Shown here piece after piece: positions 62,608 to 64,000 of a stretch of DNA of 64,000 bases. Location: the NCBI RefSeq assembly GCF_001424345.1, contig NZ_LMPF01000024.1, positions 1 through 64,000 on the forward strand, in the 5' to 3' direction. The notes under the pieces are model-generated. The model had not been told where the DNA came from, searched no databases, and worked only from the letters and a program-made list of their open reading frames with translations. A program made the translations under genes and the position numbers. The stretch's first letter is position 1. Each line of letters opens with the position of its first letter. Origin of the DNA: Burkholderia sp. Leaf177. Its GTDB lineage: Bacteria; Pseudomonadota; Gammaproteobacteria; Burkholderiales; Burkholderiaceae.

Positions 62608-63648
62608 GTGTTCAGTTCCCTCTACCCGCTTGCCCGCGCGCAACTTTTTCGCATGGATGCGGAAGATGCGCACCATCTGACGCTGCGCATGCTCGGCGCC
62701 GCCGGCCGCACAGGCGTTGCCGGCATGCTTGCCGAACGTGCGCCCGATTCTCCGCGCACCGTCATGGGCCTGAATTTTCGCAATCCGGTCGGGCTGGCGG
62801 CGGGACTGGACAAGGACGGCGCTTGCATCGACGGGCTGGCGTCGCTGGGGTTTGGATTTATCGAGGTGGGGACGGTCACGCCGCGCGCGCAGCCCGGCAA
62901 TCCGCGCCCGCGCATGTTCCGGCTGCCTGACGCGCAGGCGCTCATCAACCGGCTCGGCTTCAATAATCGCGGCGTCGATCAGTTCGTCCAGAACGTGCAG
63001 GCCGCGCGGTATCGCGGAATCCTGGGGCTGAACATCGGCAAGAATGCGGATACCCCCATAGAACGCGCTGCCGAAGACTATTTGTATTGCCTCGAGCGCG
63101 TGTATCCGTTCGCGAGCTACGTCACCATCAATATCTCGTCGCCGAATACGAAGAACCTGCGCCAGTTGCAGGGCGCGGGCGAGCTCGACGCGCTGCTCGG
63201 CGCGCTGAAAGACAAGCAGCAACGTCTCTCCGACATGCACGGCAAACTCGTGCCGCTTGCGCTCAAGATCGCGCCCGATCTCGACGACGAGCAGATCAAG
63301 GAGATCGCCGCGACCTTGCTGCGCCATCGGATTGATGGCGTGATCGCCACCAACACCACGTTGTCGCGCACGGCTGTGGCCGGCATGAAACACGGCGATG
63401 AAACCGGCGGCCTGTCCGGCAAGCCGGTGTTCGAGGCGTCGAACGCGGTGATACGCAAGTTGCGCGCGGAATTGGGCGACGCGGTGCCGATCATCGGCGT
63501 GGGCGGCATCCTGTCCGGCGAAGATGCACGCGAAAAGCTCGCGGCGGGGGCATCGCTCGTGCAGATCTACACCGGCCTGATTTATCGCGGGCCGGCGCTC
63601 GTGACCGAATGCGTTGAAGCGCTCTCGCGCCAGCCGGCCGCCGTTTAG
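62608..63648 (+). CDS. pyrD: Dihydroorotate dehydrogenase (quinone), class 2
   Basis: Oxidises dihydroorotate to orotate with membrane quinone as acceptor in pyrimidine synthesis. 346 residues with the N-terminal amphipathic quinone-binding helices (FSSLYPLARAQLFRMDAEDAHHL), then the FMN barrel: NPVGLAAGLDKDG, the catalytic serine stretch NISSPNTKNL and the FMN phosphate loop GVGGILSGEDAREKLAAGA. Start is GTG 62608. The gap upstream (62476-62607) holds no other gene. Confidence 0.97.
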   Translation: MFSSLYPLARAQLFRMDAEDAHHLTLRMLGAAGRTGVAGMLAERAPDSPRTVMGLNFRNPVGLAAGLDKDGACIDGLASLGFGFIEVGTVTPRAQPGNPRPRMFRLPDAQALINRLGFNNRGVDQFVQNVQAARYRGILGLNIGKNADTPIERAAEDYLYCLERVYPFASYVTINISSPNTKNLRQLQGAGELDALLGALKDKQQRLSDMHGKLVPLALKIAPDLDDEQIKEIAATLLRHRIDGVIATNTTLSRTAVAGMKHGDETGGLSGKPVFEASNAVIRKLRAELGDAVPIIGVGGILSGEDAREKLAAGASLVQIYTGLIYRGPALVTECVEALSRQPAAV

Positions 63649-63774
63649 CGAGCGACGTGTCACTACCCGTTCTCATAACCACATGAGGAATCGATCTGAA
63701 GCAGCGAGGGCGATTTCGCTATCATCGCGGCACTTCAGACTATCGATTAAACCTGGACCCAAGGCAAACAAGAC

Positions 63775-64000
63775 ATGAAACTGAACCTCTTCAAGAAAGT
63801 ACTCGTGGCAGGACTGATTGGCGCGTCGCTATCGGCGGTTGCCCACGCGGAAGACTTGCTCGATTCGGTCAAGCAGCGCGGCACGCTGCGCATTGGCCTG
63901 GAAGGCACTTTTCCTCCGTTCAACTCGAAGTCGCCGCAAGGTGAGCTGGTTGGTTTCGATGTAGATATCGCCAAGGCTGTCGCCGCAAAGCTCGGCGTCA
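63775..64000 (+). CDS. Amino-acid-type ABC transporter substrate-binding protein, 5' part only (cut by the window end)
   Basis: 75 residues visible: a Sec signal (MKLNLFKKVLVAGLIGASLSAVAHA) and the start of a family 3 solute-binding protein (LLDSVKQRGTLRIGLEGTFPPFNSKSPQGELVGFDVDIAKAVAAKLGV). This pattern fits polar amino-acid receptors such as HisJ/ArgT/FliY. Permease and ATPase genes would be expected beyond the window. A possible -10 (TATCAT, ~63720) lies ~50 bases upstream. Confidence 0.88.
   Translation, partial: MKLNLFKKVLVAGLIGASLSAVAHAEDLLDSVKQRGTLRIGLEGTFPPFNSKSPQGELVGFDVDIAKAVAAKLGV

Noticed and set aside
61633..63663. 676-codon minus-strand frame across bpt and pyrD
   Set aside because: Antisense to two enzymes with intact motifs; shadow frame.
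1..64000. tRNA, rRNA, CRISPR arrays, phage or conjugative genes
   Set aside because: None recognised on reading both strands; apart from the terminal IS fragment the content is core chromosomal.

Overview
The window is ordinary high-GC chromosomal core sequence from a beta-proteobacterium of the Burkholderiaceae, most likely Paraburkholderia, Caballeronia or Burkholderia. This rests on gene content and order: ndk-rlmN-rodZ-ispG-hisS-yfgM-bamB-der-hfq-hflX-hflK-hflC-DUF2065-hisZ-purA, surE-pcm-nlpD-rpoS, dnaX-ybaB-recR, trxA-rho, and alpha-2-macroglobulin-pbpC. The genus is an inference. About 59 protein genes and one RNA gene are supported. No tRNA, rRNA, CRISPR array or prophage was seen.

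Layout. 1-99 is the end of an IS3-family (IS150-like) insertion sequence that runs off the left edge. 139-17120 (minus) is a long housekeeping run read from ndk down to purA: nucleotide, histidine and isoprenoid synthesis, outer-membrane assembly (BamB), ribosome assembly (Der), RNA chaperone (Hfq), stress GTPase (HflX) and the HflKC membrane protease regulators. 17414-18112 (plus) is a Bax-inhibitor-like membrane protein. 18189-24527 (minus) holds rlmD, a DnaQ-like exonuclease and the surE-pcm-nlpD-rpoS stationary-phase cluster. 24732-25706 (plus) is a quinone oxidoreductase. 25718-33591 (minus) is dnaX-ybaB-recR-DUF1653, followed in the same direction by a CoA-transferase and a complete NitT/TauT-type ABC importer. 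A 4.5S SRP RNA gene lies at about 33798-33890 (minus).

34263-52860 is all plus strand: trxA, rho, a MerR regulator with an MFS exporter and an MtfA-type peptidase, zinc-independent L31, a glycosyltransferase-MATE pair, a giant alpha-2-macroglobulin with PBP1C, a secreted helix-hairpin-helix protein and a YidB-like protein. 52932-59946 is mostly minus: an NTF2-like protein, clpB with a recognisable heat-shock promoter, nsrR divergent from a group III truncated haemoglobin, and the molybdopterin genes moeA-moaD-moaE. 60164-64000 (plus) carries a NUDIX hydrolase, the two N-degron leucyl-transferases aat and bpt, pyrD, and the start of an amino-acid-type binding protein cut by the window end.

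No wholly new system is evident. The points most worth a second look are the ABC importer plus CoA-transferase attached to the dnaX operon, the glycosyltransferase-MATE pair, the thioester alpha-2-macroglobulin without a lipobox, the MerR-MFS-MtfA run with a palindrome at its promoter, the NsrR-haemoglobin intergenic palindrome, the paired leucyl-transferases, the missing pilF/pilW gene between rlmN and rodZ, and the insertion sequence next to purA.
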